Shown: positions 32,401 to 41,185, counted from the first letter of the stretch. The stretch: 41,219 nt of DNA from Candidatus Aenigmatarchaeota archaeon (GCA_013331845.1 DUFR01000025.1:1784-43002), one strand, 5' to 3'. Numbers and translations: made by a program. The notes: generated from the sequence alone by a model not told the origin.

Positions 32401-32743
32401 TTCTCTTGCATTAAATGCATTGCCAACATGTCCTACACAAGATGAAATTATCGGTTGTTTCTCGGTGTGCGGCAAGACCTATAATACAGCGGTGGCTGCG
32501 TCACCGCTTTGCAATCAGGGCGGGCCTGTCATTGGATTCACCGCCGCGACATATCCTTGCGCCACTGGAACCTGCGGCGCATATGCCAGCAAGCGCGTCA
32601 AGATAGATATACGGGGCCCGGATGGACTAACAGCCATAGAAGATTATGTTACAACAGATTCGCTGGGAGATTTCAGCTACACATTCCAGGCGCCGGCTGC
32701 TGATGGAGAGTTCACTGCAATCGTCAGCGTGCCGAGGGATTAA
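29486..32743 (+). CDS. Large secreted Cys-rich surface protein with Ala-rich helical region
   Basis: A 1085-residue protein from ATG 29486, giving the signal peptide MKKFIVLVICALIGMLSI. It has Cys-rich N-terminal modules, a Big_2-like beta domain (about 275-350, FNPASPITVAVGETSSAVTV), a second beta domain, further Cys-rich modules, a hydrophobic Gly/Ala segment (about 800-855), a strongly Ala-rich stretch (about 860-965) built almost only from GCA codons, and a C-terminal beta domain (VKIDIRGPDGLTAIEDYVT). No C-terminal anchor is seen, unlike the neighbouring large proteins, but the internal hydrophobic segment could anchor it. It is 11 nt upstream of the next large gene, hence an operon. Its exact role is unknown. 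Confidence 0.75.
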   Translation: MKKFIVLVICALIGMLSIPHVSLWNFSVGSETVNAATTQKTYPSNSPVVGSVCGVAGKDKCLSSNGQFRLGYCQVPQWKIYIPLPDESYDSCLNRCNPRYDCIEPYIELTAPISETVPRGTVPLIKSVTNYPASEISSHNIEVNPGNNGWTTITCSSRAVCEHSNAYTNLIDGTTVQFYSEISLNDGTYIRNPKTGEYTYTLSSGTTCTTPSQCTTPPANECNGNVRTYYTSPGTCTGGSCTYSPQTETCTTGCTLSACVGGATPAPSPGTGLTFNPASPITVAVGETSSAVTVTGATGAISTDSLTPSGKVTVSYSVTSFTVRGDAAGTASLVIKDSSNKKTSPITITVNPAGGGAPGGWGVQINPAKPSAGQQFTITFSIPSTSVTSLLYQITGGPTSVSIGTASGCLLNSNNGMSCTAYIGALSAGTYTISNVNYKEGNNILKFFQLSPNPYSFEVTASGTPGTSTNRCCVYLRGSEYEYKNDQTEAKCDEEGGSWKTTSCTNAGKEQCNDYCRLNQFGTSGTCSLSPGTQSRTDKVCYGNEKCVCQGTAQQDAANVPCASACYTASGVTGYLSPAYSTTASSFPIGQCTDNPQALYMAIGVASAVATSGASSSRQPISIGNPGQHGCGLAETCWCTFVNTASFTANTQTAATLPGTQTAGTWTHPNDITASAPRATPNDHDCSAASNATITASLGIAGTTQTSGTSSTTVSRLIQAGETVTITGNVAKLSDTCNGYNYTCTTMQQLGCELHNRVLWNSLSYKDCPAGTTLIPGSAQGDGITPNWRLIAAAVIIAVTWGAAAAAAGPLTSAFYTGQTVQGAVFTGAVSSAVGAAINGANCGGNNANAGTGVANTINQQWQVAAAQAARSAAAQAAGDAAAQAAATAAIKAAAVQGASQAAVEAAAAQAAQAAIQTGASSAAVQAVANAAATEALKSSATEATVNAAAQTAAKGSSTAFSPYAGFAGIGTSLALNALPTCPTQDEIIGCFSVCGKTYNTAVAASPLCNQGGPVIGFTAATYPCATGTCGAYASKRVKIDIRGPDGLTAIEDYVTTDSLGDFSYTFQAPAADGEFTAIVSVPRD

Positions 32744-32754
32744 GGCGAAGAGAA

Positions 32755-35700
32755 ATGGCGATTCAAAAAATTAAAGGGAAAAGTATGGGTACAGTAGGAT
32801 TAGGAATATTACTGATAACCCTAACCTTTGCATTATCTTTAGTTCTTTTATCATCAGAAACCTTGGCTTCGCTGACGTTCACAGGCCGCGACTGCAATGG
32901 CAACAGCATCTGCGACGTGATGACTTCTTGTAACAGCGGCGGGTGCACTAACAGCTATGAGAACTGCCAGTCCTGTGGATATACGACAAAAGTATGCCCT
33001 AATGGCATTGCAACTGCACCCAAAACTTGTAGCAAGCTTTCTGGTTCGCCACAGTGCATGACGGTGACGCCTGTCTGCACCGGCAGCCAGAACACAACAA
33101 CAGACCCCTATGTTATGCTTACCTTCAACGTCTTTACCAGAAAGAACCTGATTGTCAACGTCACGCCTGCAACCCAGCCAGGGCTTGCCGGTTCCACACT
33201 TAACTATGTTATAGGACTGAGAAACAATAACCCGAAGACGCTTGTCTTCCAGATAAACAGCCAGATACCGGCAAACTGGCAGATAAACATACCTGCCCAG
33301 ACGTCATTGAGCGAAAACAGCGCAAGGGAAATACCTTTCCGCGTCACCTCTAACGTGTCAGCAAGCGACGCAGCATATCCTATAATTATAGGTTTGTTCA
33401 ACACAGAGCTTAATCTGTACGGCACGGTTACAGCTGAATATGTTGTCGCTTCCCGCGGCGCACCTTCCATTTCTTCCAACCCAAGGAGTCAGGAGGGCTA
33501 TCCTGGGGCAGCTTTAATGTATAATGTTTCTGTTACAAATAACGATCCCATTGGCTTTGATGCAAGCTCTGTATCACTTAGGGCAAACTCTCCTGGCGGT
33601 TTTAATTCTGTCTTTACTCCTAACAACATCAGGCTTGCACCTAGAGCGACAGGCTATGTAAGGCTGGATGTCACGTCACCGATGAACGCTACAGAGCAGA
33701 CATACTCAATAACACTTAACGCAACGTCCAACAGCCTCTCTTCAAGCGAGTTAATAGAGTACAAAATTAATTTCTGCGGCAATACTGTTTGTGAAGTGGG
33801 TGAGGAAGGCAGCTGCTTGAAGGATTGCCCGAATGACCCGTACATTAATTGCAACGGCCGCTGCGAACGCGAGCTTGATGATGGATTGAACTTCGCAGCA
33901 ACGGTCAGCGTGCCTTTCAACCAATTCATAATTTGCGGCAGGAACGCGACAATATCCGGGTGCCTACAGGCTGCCAGGTCGACGGTTAATGTGTCGAACA
34001 CGTGCGGCATCGGAAGGCAGTGCATATGTAAATCCTCACAACCTAGCTGTGATGCGCGGTGTGTTGACTCGACAGGGGTTTATTATTTACTTGCTAATGG
34101 CACGACAAACGTGAGGAGCATTGCAAACTACAGCTTTGCCTGCCCTTTTGTCAACCTTCCGGAAATAGTTGCACTGCGTGATAATTTCACTGCAGCCAAA
34201 GCACAATATGAGATGGCGCGAAGTGCGCTCCTTGAGACGACCAGGAACATGACTGCACAAGGACGCTCTGGAATCCAGCCGTGCATTGACGCACTTTCTT
34301 CCATGACAACTAATCTTGGTGACGTTATTAGATACTTCAATGATGTCATAGCGTGGCCTGGAAAGCTCAACACAACAGCTGCGCGCGGCCGGGCGGTTAC
34401 AACAAGAACAACCATAGAGGGCATTTACAATACCTATTGCCGCGGCGCTTCTGGCTTATTGCAGGTGGATACCATAGCAGCAGGGCCGGTTGAAAAGGGT
34501 ACTACAGGAAGTTTGGATGTAACTATTCGCAATATTGGCAACATAGGATACTATGGATATCCCCAGTGCGACCTGACAGGCGCGGCTGGCGAAAGAACAA
34601 GCGTGAACGGCTCATGCACTGCCATAGGCGGGCAGCAGTTCCAGACATTCAACTTTGATTTCAATGCTACAACAGCAGGCAGATGGGCCAGCCGCTGTAG
34701 AGCCCTTGGTACGCTTTCATCAGACTGCGTAAATGCTTCTTTGCACCATGAACTCACTGGCCAGTTCAATGTTTCAACGCGGGACACCTATGTTGTTGAT
34801 GTTTCTGGCGCATGCAACCAGACATTAAATTGCTCGGTGCGCACATCGCAGCCCGGATGCGGAGGGTGTAGTATTTCAGGCCAGGAATGCACCAGTGTAG
34901 ACAGTGTTAACAACACTGATTTGTTTGATTGTCCCAGAGCATCTTACGGCACATTCAATCTGACGGGCTATGTCCTTGATAATAATCGCTGCAAACCTGT
35001 TGCGCCTGTAGAAAAAAGTGCTTCAGTTCGATGCGCCGGCTGTGGTGACAACGTAATTGATTCTGGCGAACAATGCGAACTGCCTTATACTGATAACAAC
35101 GCCAAATGCACACAGTCAAGGAATACATGCGAAAACAAGATTTACGGACTTCGCGATGCGTTGGGCTTTTGTGATATCGGATGTGGCTGCACATATGACC
35201 AGTATCAATTCAGCTGCACAAGAGGCCAGTGCGGTGCCCTGTGTGCTGACGGCGAAACGCGCACAGTTATATTAAATACGACATTAGGAAGCTGTTCCTG
35301 TACTCAACAGTGCGGCTCTGGTTGTGACTGGGACTCATGCTATTGCGAGCCTAACACAGGAGGCGGCGGCACCGGCACGATTACAGGACCTCCGTCAATA
35401 ACAGTTTCCCACACGCCGCAGACTCCTACAAACGGACAGGTTACCTTGACAGCAACAGGCGCTAACCTGACGCAGATAGAAATATATGTGGACGGATTTG
35501 TTGTAACCAGCTGCAGTTCACCTCCGTGCACGATAAGTGCCACATACACAGCTGGCGTTCACAGCTATTATGCGAGGGCAAGCAATTCGTTTGCCGTAAG
35601 AACAGACCCTGCTGACGGTGCCAAATCTTTCGCCATCCCATCAACCACAGGCACTACAACGGTTAATGTCACAAACACAACAACAAGTGGTTCGGTGTCG

Positions 35701-37299
35701 CTTACCATATCCCACACACCAGCAACTCCTACAACCGCGGACACAGTGACTATAACAGCTTCTGCCAGTGTAAATGCCAACAGGGTAGAAATTTATGTTG
35801 ACGGCGTTCTCTCAAAAAGGTGTACGGATTTCATATGTTCACTTGAATCCACATACTCTGCCGGTACTCACAATTACTTTGGCAGAGCTTATGATTCGAC
35901 AGGCTCGGTCACAAACCCGGCAACAGGCACAAAAAGCTTTACAGTGACGCAGGCAGCAGGTGCACAAAATGGCACGTCAGGTTCACCAGGCGCCGGCACT
36001 ACAAACATCGTGCTTGATGTGAGCAGTTCACCGATTAATCCGACTACACGGGATTCGGTCAGGATAACAGCAGTTGCCAATGGTCCCAACAGCTTCCGCG
36101 AAATTAATATTTACATAGACGATGCGCTAAAGAAAACGTGTACGAATTCTCCGCCTTCACAACCGTGTGCCTGGACGTCCTTGTATTCACAGGGCGAACA
36201 TTCGTATTATGCTTTTGTTACAGATGTAAGCGGCGCTACAAAGAGAGATCCTGTTAGCGGATCGAAAACCTTCACAGTGGCAGGTTCTTCTGTATCCCCG
36301 ATACCAGGACCAGCTCCGCCAGCACCCGGCCCGGGTCCGACACCGCCACTGAAGACAACCGCTCCGGTATGTCACGCAAAAATAGATGCGAAAAACTGTA
36401 CCTATAATTCTGCCACCAGACGCTATGACATTTCTCTAACAGGCTCTTGGGCCAATGGAACGCATGCACACTGGGACATATCAGACGATCCTCACATACA
36501 AATTTACCTTTATAACTACACCCGGATAAAACCTGTTGCCACACCTGGCTGGAACACAGTGAAGATCGCTGTTCATAATGTAAATGACACTCTGCTATGT
36601 TCTGACACGTCTACTGTATACTGCGGCCCGGGCACGTCTACTGGCAAGAATGTTGATGTGATATTTGACGTCAAGGATGTTCTGAACACAGGCATGAATA
36701 CGGTTAAGATTATAGTCGTTCCTTATGTTGACATCAGCTATATTCGCGTCTATAGCTACACAGAAAACACGCTTAATGTGTCCAGACCATGGGTCGAGGG
36801 CAATACGAGCCTTGCTGGCATATCAGGCCCGGTAGCTGTGGTAGAAAATAAAACCTATGATGTCTACGCGATGAGCACCAGCCTGGCTGCGACAAAGAAT
36901 GTTTCAATGGTGTATACTCTCCAGACGAGCAGACTTGGCAAATACACACTCATCGCGTATGCAAACTACTCTGGAAAATCAGAAAGATACACAAAGACGA
37001 TAACAGTTACCAGCTGCCACGATACCTATAGAGTATATGCGCGAAATGATAATGACAATACAATCTGCATGCAATTTGACACGCGTTGCGACGTGCCTGT
37101 TGTTGGCTGGACTATAGTTGAAGGATGCGTTGCTCAGCAACCACCCACGCCTTCGGTGGGTTTGGATTTGACATGGATAATTATTTTACTAATAATTATT
37201 TTGCTTGTCGCTCTGGCCTACAGATACCGCGACAGGATACGCGACAGAATCAATAAACCCAGGAGAATTCCCAGAGAAGAGATGCCCAGCTTTGAGTAG
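32755..37299 (+). CDS. Large membrane-anchored surface protein with Ig-like repeats
   Basis: A 1514-residue protein with an N-terminal hydrophobic helix (GTVGLGILLITLTFALSLVLL) after a KGKS sequence, two NEW3-like beta domains, a CGNTVCEVGEE Cys module, a Cys-rich plus helical module and one Ig-like repeat shared with the giant protein at 5.7 kb, Cys-rich modules, three Ig-like repeats (about 880-1165, each with VEIYVDG, a Cys pair and HSYYA), a Pro-rich linker, a C-terminal beta domain, and a terminal membrane helix (LTWIIILLIIILLVALAY) with a basic tail ending EEMPSFE. It has many N-glycosylation sites. It would be a surface adhesin like its paralogue. Confidence 0.8.
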   Translation: MAIQKIKGKSMGTVGLGILLITLTFALSLVLLSSETLASLTFTGRDCNGNSICDVMTSCNSGGCTNSYENCQSCGYTTKVCPNGIATAPKTCSKLSGSPQCMTVTPVCTGSQNTTTDPYVMLTFNVFTRKNLIVNVTPATQPGLAGSTLNYVIGLRNNNPKTLVFQINSQIPANWQINIPAQTSLSENSAREIPFRVTSNVSASDAAYPIIIGLFNTELNLYGTVTAEYVVASRGAPSISSNPRSQEGYPGAALMYNVSVTNNDPIGFDASSVSLRANSPGGFNSVFTPNNIRLAPRATGYVRLDVTSPMNATEQTYSITLNATSNSLSSSELIEYKINFCGNTVCEVGEEGSCLKDCPNDPYINCNGRCERELDDGLNFAATVSVPFNQFIICGRNATISGCLQAARSTVNVSNTCGIGRQCICKSSQPSCDARCVDSTGVYYLLANGTTNVRSIANYSFACPFVNLPEIVALRDNFTAAKAQYEMARSALLETTRNMTAQGRSGIQPCIDALSSMTTNLGDVIRYFNDVIAWPGKLNTTAARGRAVTTRTTIEGIYNTYCRGASGLLQVDTIAAGPVEKGTTGSLDVTIRNIGNIGYYGYPQCDLTGAAGERTSVNGSCTAIGGQQFQTFNFDFNATTAGRWASRCRALGTLSSDCVNASLHHELTGQFNVSTRDTYVVDVSGACNQTLNCSVRTSQPGCGGCSISGQECTSVDSVNNTDLFDCPRASYGTFNLTGYVLDNNRCKPVAPVEKSASVRCAGCGDNVIDSGEQCELPYTDNNAKCTQSRNTCENKIYGLRDALGFCDIGCGCTYDQYQFSCTRGQCGALCADGETRTVILNTTLGSCSCTQQCGSGCDWDSCYCEPNTGGGGTGTITGPPSITVSHTPQTPTNGQVTLTATGANLTQIEIYVDGFVVTSCSSPPCTISATYTAGVHSYYARASNSFAVRTDPADGAKSFAIPSTTGTTTVNVTNTTTSGSVSLTISHTPATPTTADTVTITASASVNANRVEIYVDGVLSKRCTDFICSLESTYSAGTHNYFGRAYDSTGSVTNPATGTKSFTVTQAAGAQNGTSGSPGAGTTNIVLDVSSSPINPTTRDSVRITAVANGPNSFREINIYIDDALKKTCTNSPPSQPCAWTSLYSQGEHSYYAFVTDVSGATKRDPVSGSKTFTVAGSSVSPIPGPAPPAPGPGPTPPLKTTAPVCHAKIDAKNCTYNSATRRYDISLTGSWANGTHAHWDISDDPHIQIYLYNYTRIKPVATPGWNTVKIAVHNVNDTLLCSDTSTVYCGPGTSTGKNVDVIFDVKDVLNTGMNTVKIIVVPYVDISYIRVYSYTENTLNVSRPWVEGNTSLAGISGPVAVVENKTYDVYAMSTSLAATKNVSMVYTLQTSRLGKYTLIAYANYSGKSERYTKTITVTSCHDTYRVYARNDNDNTICMQFDTRCDVPVVGWTIVEGCVAQQPPTPSVGLDLTWIIILLIIILLVALAYRYRDRIRDRINKPRRIPREEMPSFE

Positions 37300-37338
37300 G
37301 TAACAGGTGAGATAGGGTTTACGATAATAAAAAATGAC

Positions 37339-37480
37339 ATGAATAGAAAGTAATGGTAATTGAATTAAATCACGCGCTAAGGTGGAGTTCGGACCAAGGC
37401 TAGACGCTAACCGAACATCGTTCTTAGTTGCTATTGGGAACGTTAACTGAACATTGCCCCTAGCGATAGAGTTGATAAAA
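37339..37480 (+). promoter_or_regulatory. Structured leader of the second pilin-like gene
   Basis: After ATG AAT AGA AAG TAA at 37339-37353 comes a branched structure: outer stem CGCTAaGG (37375-37382) with CCccTAGCG (37457-37465), hairpins GTTCGG/CCGAAC (37387-37392, 37411-37416) and GTTCTTAG/TTGGGAAC (37420-37427, 37434-37441, with wobbles). ACGCTAACCGAACATCG and ACGTTAACTGAACATTG are direct repeats differing by three C/T changes. The gap 37300-37480 holds no other gene. Confidence 0.45.
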
Positions 37481-37909
37481 ATGCAGCTTCCGATAAAAGC
37501 GATTGTTGTTATGGTGATTCTTGTGATCGTTCTAGTTGCGTTATCGAGCTTTCTGCTCCAATCGTCAGGCGGCAGCATATCAGGCGTAGAAGCTGAAAGG
37601 ATATTCAATACGAAATGCCTTGCCTACGGCAAACTCAACTGCGACTGGAAGGTCACTTATGAACCTGATTTTCCTGATTACGTAAAAGCGTGCCGCATAC
37701 TTTATGGACAGTGGCGCGAGGCATTTTCCTGTCTCTATACACTATGCAATCAGTGCTACGAGACAGCAGACTTGAAATGCAGCGGGCTCTGCAACATCTG
37801 CAAAGGTCATGAAAACGCCGGCGTGGACAGGCAAACGTGTTGTTTGCGCTACCAGACAGAATGCTCTGGATCTGCGGTAGACTGCAGCAAAGCGTGCCCT
37901 ACACAATAG
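37481..37909 (+). CDS. Pilin-like protein, second copy
   Basis: A 142-residue protein starting MQLPIKAIVVMVILVIVLVA, aligned with the first pilin-like protein from ISLPTNMIIVVVI onward; SGGSISGVEAERIFNTKC matches SGSSMSDAEAQRIFANGC there. The mature part is very Cys-rich (about fourteen), suggesting many disulfides. A classical K/R-G leader is missing at this start; cleavage after IKA is possible, or an upstream exon-like MNRK could supply it. It follows the large anchored gene in the same direction, as the first pilin-like gene follows the giant gene. Confidence 0.7.
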   Translation: MQLPIKAIVVMVILVIVLVALSSFLLQSSGGSISGVEAERIFNTKCLAYGKLNCDWKVTYEPDFPDYVKACRILYGQWREAFSCLYTLCNQCYETADLKCSGLCNICKGHENAGVDRQTCCLRYQTECSGSAVDCSKACPTQ

Positions 37910-37961
37910 CGGAGGATTATGCTATTTTGTAGCTACTTTGAAATGACAAATATAGAAAGCT

Positions 37962-37985
37962 TTAAATACACCGGATAAAGATTGT
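37962..37985 (+). promoter_or_regulatory. TATA box before a 36-codon ORF
   Basis: CTTTAAATA (about 37970-37978) is a good archaeal TATA box, some 15-25 nt before ATG 37990. Confidence 0.35.
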
Positions 37986-37989
37986 TCCT

Positions 37990-38100
37990 ATGACAATGAA
38001 CAGAAGAGATTTTGAAGATTATATGATATCAGCCCTGCGGTATCCTTCGGATTATAAAAAATACTCCCAAAATATTTGTATTGTGTCTCGTAATCTATAA
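37990..38100 (+). CDS. Small ORF, 36 residues, uncertain
   Basis: The ORF reads MTMNRRDFEDYMISALRYP and ends SRNL. It has protein-like composition and a TATA box at the right distance. The opposite strand, however, carries a competing open frame that continues the large leftward gene past its TGA. Only one of the two is likely to be real; it may also be a truncated gene. The stretch 37910-38164 holds nothing else recognisable. Confidence 0.3.
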   Translation: MTMNRRDFEDYMISALRYPSDYKKYSQNICIVSRNL

Positions 38101-38164
38101 TGCTGGCTATGATACTGACGTATTCAGGTCTCTTGTATTTTGCATCGTTTACGATTTCGTTAGC

Positions 38165-41100
38165 TCATTCATCGGTATTACTAAGACTTGGCTGGTTAAT
38201 TTTTATTGTTTCTCCAAGTTGTGCTGCGAGTTCTGTTGGTGAGGTTGGGTAGTATACATCATAATCATGAAAATATTCTGGTAAATTCTGGGGAACTTTT
38301 ATTGTGTTTCCTGTATATTTGGCTATGTTTACGTTCTCCACCATGGAATTTATGTTAGCAGTTACCCACATATATTCTTCTTTTTTAAGTGAAATGCCAA
38401 CTATGCTGCTCATGCTGTCCCCTGCTTCTATTCTTGCTGTATTATACTCTGTAACATCATTTTTGTCAAACGTTCTGTAAAGTCTTTCCTGACTAGGTCT
38501 CATCACTGCTCTTATCTTGAAAAGATTTCCGTATTTTTGAAGGAAGGACTCGATTGATTCGGTTCTTACTGGTTGACTTTTAGGCGCGTGATACAGGTGG
38601 GTTATTATATGATTATTACCGATTTTTCCCAGGTAAAGCGCAACATGGGTGAAGTCTATCTCAGGTGTGTTGCCACTCTGGATACCCAATATCTTATCAG
38701 AATGGTAGTTGCTTTCTGAATAATAAAATCCTATTACATCTCCAGGCAGCATGGAATCGTAGTTGTTGAATATTTCATTATTTCTCCAGTCAAACCATCT
38801 GACAGAACCGCCGTGATTTTTTATGTTGGATGGCATATTCCAGGCGTCTCCACCCACACCTGTTATGAAGTGCTTTCCTATGCCAAATATGTATTCATGA
38901 ACACGGGTGACATATTTCGCACAATTAACTCCTAGGCAAAGCGGATCGTTCAAAACGAATCCCTTATAACCTTTTTTGACCGCCTCGAGTCTCGAAGATA
39001 TTGTTCCCTGATCGAAAGTGGTGCTTCTTCTTTCACTTATTCTGCATATGGTTGGAGTGGCAGTACAGGCACCGTTCTCCCAGTAGCATCCCTTTTGTGC
39101 GCATTTTGTTGCACAGTCTCCTAGTCCGAGGAGGTTATAGCCCCACTGCGAAAGCGTGCCAGAACATATACTTCTACAAGCTTGCGACTTCGCAGTTTTT
39201 CTATTTTGTATTCCAGTAGCAAGACCTGTGACTGATATGCCTTCTGCTGTTTGTGTGCTTTCAGCCATTTGTGAGCTTTCAATTATTATGGTGGGATTGC
39301 TTTCATCACCCATATATTGATTATCAGCGACTGCATTGCCTTCTGTCTGGTACGGATCTTTTACCGTGACAATCGTGCCAGACTGAATGTTTTCAAAGAT
39401 GTTTCTTATTTCTTCTGATTTTACTGCGTTTCCACAGTCATGCTCTGGAGGAGCGACGCTGTGCATGCCTATACAGACATCACTACTTGTTTGCAGCCCA
39501 ATCCAGTAATCGCGGATGCCGGTGTTGATGGGGTCAATATTACATTGAGGATTTAATATTGTGCCTTGGTCATCGGTGTATATGAAGTCTTCGTCATTGT
39601 TCTGTATGTTTATCTTTTCCGAGATTGTGTACTGGCCTTCCTGAAGAACAGAACTTTGTTGAGCCAAACTGGCATCTAAAGAGGTTAAATCTGGCTGTGG
39701 CAGATCAGGAGCGCTAATATCACTTGTATCCATTCCTGTTATGGGAATTGGTTTTGCTGTTACGTAGCCCGTTGATGTTGCAGGAAAGCCACATTTGATG
39801 TTTGCAGGTCCAGGACAAAATCCCGAGTAAGGAAATGTATATCCTGGTGTGTCTACAGGCAAGCAAGTGCCTATTGCACCGTAAGCAGTGCACGACTGTT
39901 CTGTGAAAGTGCTGTCAGGCACACAGCATTTGATATTACTGGAGCCTGGACAAAGTCTGTCATAAAATGTGCATCCTGACGCAGTTGCATATTGACATGT
40001 GCCTGCCAAACCTTCTGGTGACGTGCATACTTGTTCTATATATTGAATGTCACTGCTTGTCTGTGTATTTGTCGAACCGCTTAAACAATTTCTCCATTTC
40101 AGATAATAATTTTTTACCGTTGAAAAATAGCCTGTGTTCGCTTCGCTTGCACAATTTCCACTGTTGTAGGCTTTTATTGCCCCGTCTAAATTTTCACAGC
40201 GGTTCATGAGATCTTTTACATGATTTGCAAGAGCATCTATACTTTTTTCTGGATTAAATCGCTCATCCTGATCATATTTGCAGTTATTGGGCGTGCAGGA
40301 ATTGCAACTTGCAACTTTTGTTTTTACAAGGTTTCCTGTAGTTCTGCTTATTGCTTTGCATATGGTGGTTTGCGCATCGGGGCACCATGCCCATTCATAT
40401 CCTCCTGGTGTCGGCGGAACATAAAGGTCATATGTTCTTGCTGTGCTTCCTATGAATTGTGCTATGCCTGCTGATGAACACGGACTCACGGCACGCGGAT
40501 TCCATGCCGATTCTATGGATATTATTCCAGCAATGAGTGCTTCAGGGTTGTCAATGCCAGAGTTGCGCAGGTAATTGTCTGCTGCACTTCTAATGACAGC
40601 AGAATATTGGTTATAACCAGCTACAAATGATGCAGGCAAATTCGAGCAGCTTACCGCTCCGCCGCTGGTAACATAATCAGGATTAACACTGGGTCCGCTA
40701 TCGACCGGGACATAATTGCTATCATCAACAACGATAGGGATATCACTATAAATAATGTCAGGATTGCTGTAAGTAGCAGATTTTGAAACAGTACTGAAAG
40801 CGGCGCTTATTGGGTTTCCGGTCACACCGTTTTCGCAGAGATAAACATCATTGCAATTTGCGGCGTTTGAGCATCCCTCATATTTCTTTATTATTATGAG
40901 CTCTCTCATTTCTCCTGGAGTGCAGATATTGTCGCAGTTGCCTTTGTTCCATATGCAGCCGTCCTGGTTGACGCATTTTTCCAGACTGCAATCCTGGCCA
41001 CACTGCTGGCTGCAGGGTCCATTTGCCTGCACTTCATTTCCATTCATGCTGACAGCTGGTTCCTGACTACCAAAGAAGTTAGTGAACAGTGTGAAGATGT

Positions 41101-41185
41101 CTAAAAAACCCTCGGCGTGAGCTGCCTGAGCTGATAATAAAAGTGTGCTCAATACTAAAATGGTAATGATTAATTTCTTATTCAT
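38165..41185 (-). CDS. Secreted protein with lytic transglycosylase and NlpC/P60-like domains
   Basis: A 1006-residue secreted protein with signal peptide MNKKLIITILVLSTLLLSAQ ending AHA. In order: Cys-rich modules (about 55-120); a lytic transglycosylase (SLT, lysozyme-like) domain (about 185-365) with the catalytic glutamate E225 in GIISIESAWNP and the following SSAGIAQFI; Cys-rich repeats (about 385-475); a middle region; another Cys module (CATKCAQKGCYWENGAC); an NlpC/P60-like amidase domain with Cys in LGVNCAKYV, His in DFTHVALYLG and HIITHLYHA; and a C-terminal part resembling a LysM-like segment. Such enzymes cut the glycan and the peptide of peptidoglycan, which archaea lack. The open frame continues 58 codons beyond the TGA. 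Confidence 0.85.
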   Translation of the reverse strand: MNKKLIITILVLSTLLLSAQAAHAEGFLDIFTLFTNFFGSQEPAVSMNGNEVQANGPCSQQCGQDCSLEKCVNQDGCIWNKGNCDNICTPGEMRELIIIKKYEGCSNAANCNDVYLCENGVTGNPISAAFSTVSKSATYSNPDIIYSDIPIVVDDSNYVPVDSGPSVNPDYVTSGGAVSCSNLPASFVAGYNQYSAVIRSAADNYLRNSGIDNPEALIAGIISIESAWNPRAVSPCSSAGIAQFIGSTARTYDLYVPPTPGGYEWAWCPDAQTTICKAISRTTGNLVKTKVASCNSCTPNNCKYDQDERFNPEKSIDALANHVKDLMNRCENLDGAIKAYNSGNCASEANTGYFSTVKNYYLKWRNCLSGSTNTQTSSDIQYIEQVCTSPEGLAGTCQYATASGCTFYDRLCPGSSNIKCCVPDSTFTEQSCTAYGAIGTCLPVDTPGYTFPYSGFCPGPANIKCGFPATSTGYVTAKPIPITGMDTSDISAPDLPQPDLTSLDASLAQQSSVLQEGQYTISEKINIQNNDEDFIYTDDQGTILNPQCNIDPINTGIRDYWIGLQTSSDVCIGMHSVAPPEHDCGNAVKSEEIRNIFENIQSGTIVTVKDPYQTEGNAVADNQYMGDESNPTIIIESSQMAESTQTAEGISVTGLATGIQNRKTAKSQACRSICSGTLSQWGYNLLGLGDCATKCAQKGCYWENGACTATPTICRISERRSTTFDQGTISSRLEAVKKGYKGFVLNDPLCLGVNCAKYVTRVHEYIFGIGKHFITGVGGDAWNMPSNIKNHGGSVRWFDWRNNEIFNNYDSMLPGDVIGFYYSESNYHSDKILGIQSGNTPEIDFTHVALYLGKIGNNHIITHLYHAPKSQPVRTESIESFLQKYGNLFKIRAVMRPSQERLYRTFDKNDVTEYNTARIEAGDSMSSIVGISLKKEEYMWVTANINSMVENVNIAKYTGNTIKVPQNLPEYFHDYDVYYPTSPTELAAQLGETIKINQPSLSNTDE

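Noticed and set aside
38001-38160. Plus-strand ORF continuing beyond 38100 (MLAMILTYSGLLYFAS)
   Set aside because: It has no ribosome binding site, is separated by a stop from the small ORF, and overlaps the hydrolase gene end.
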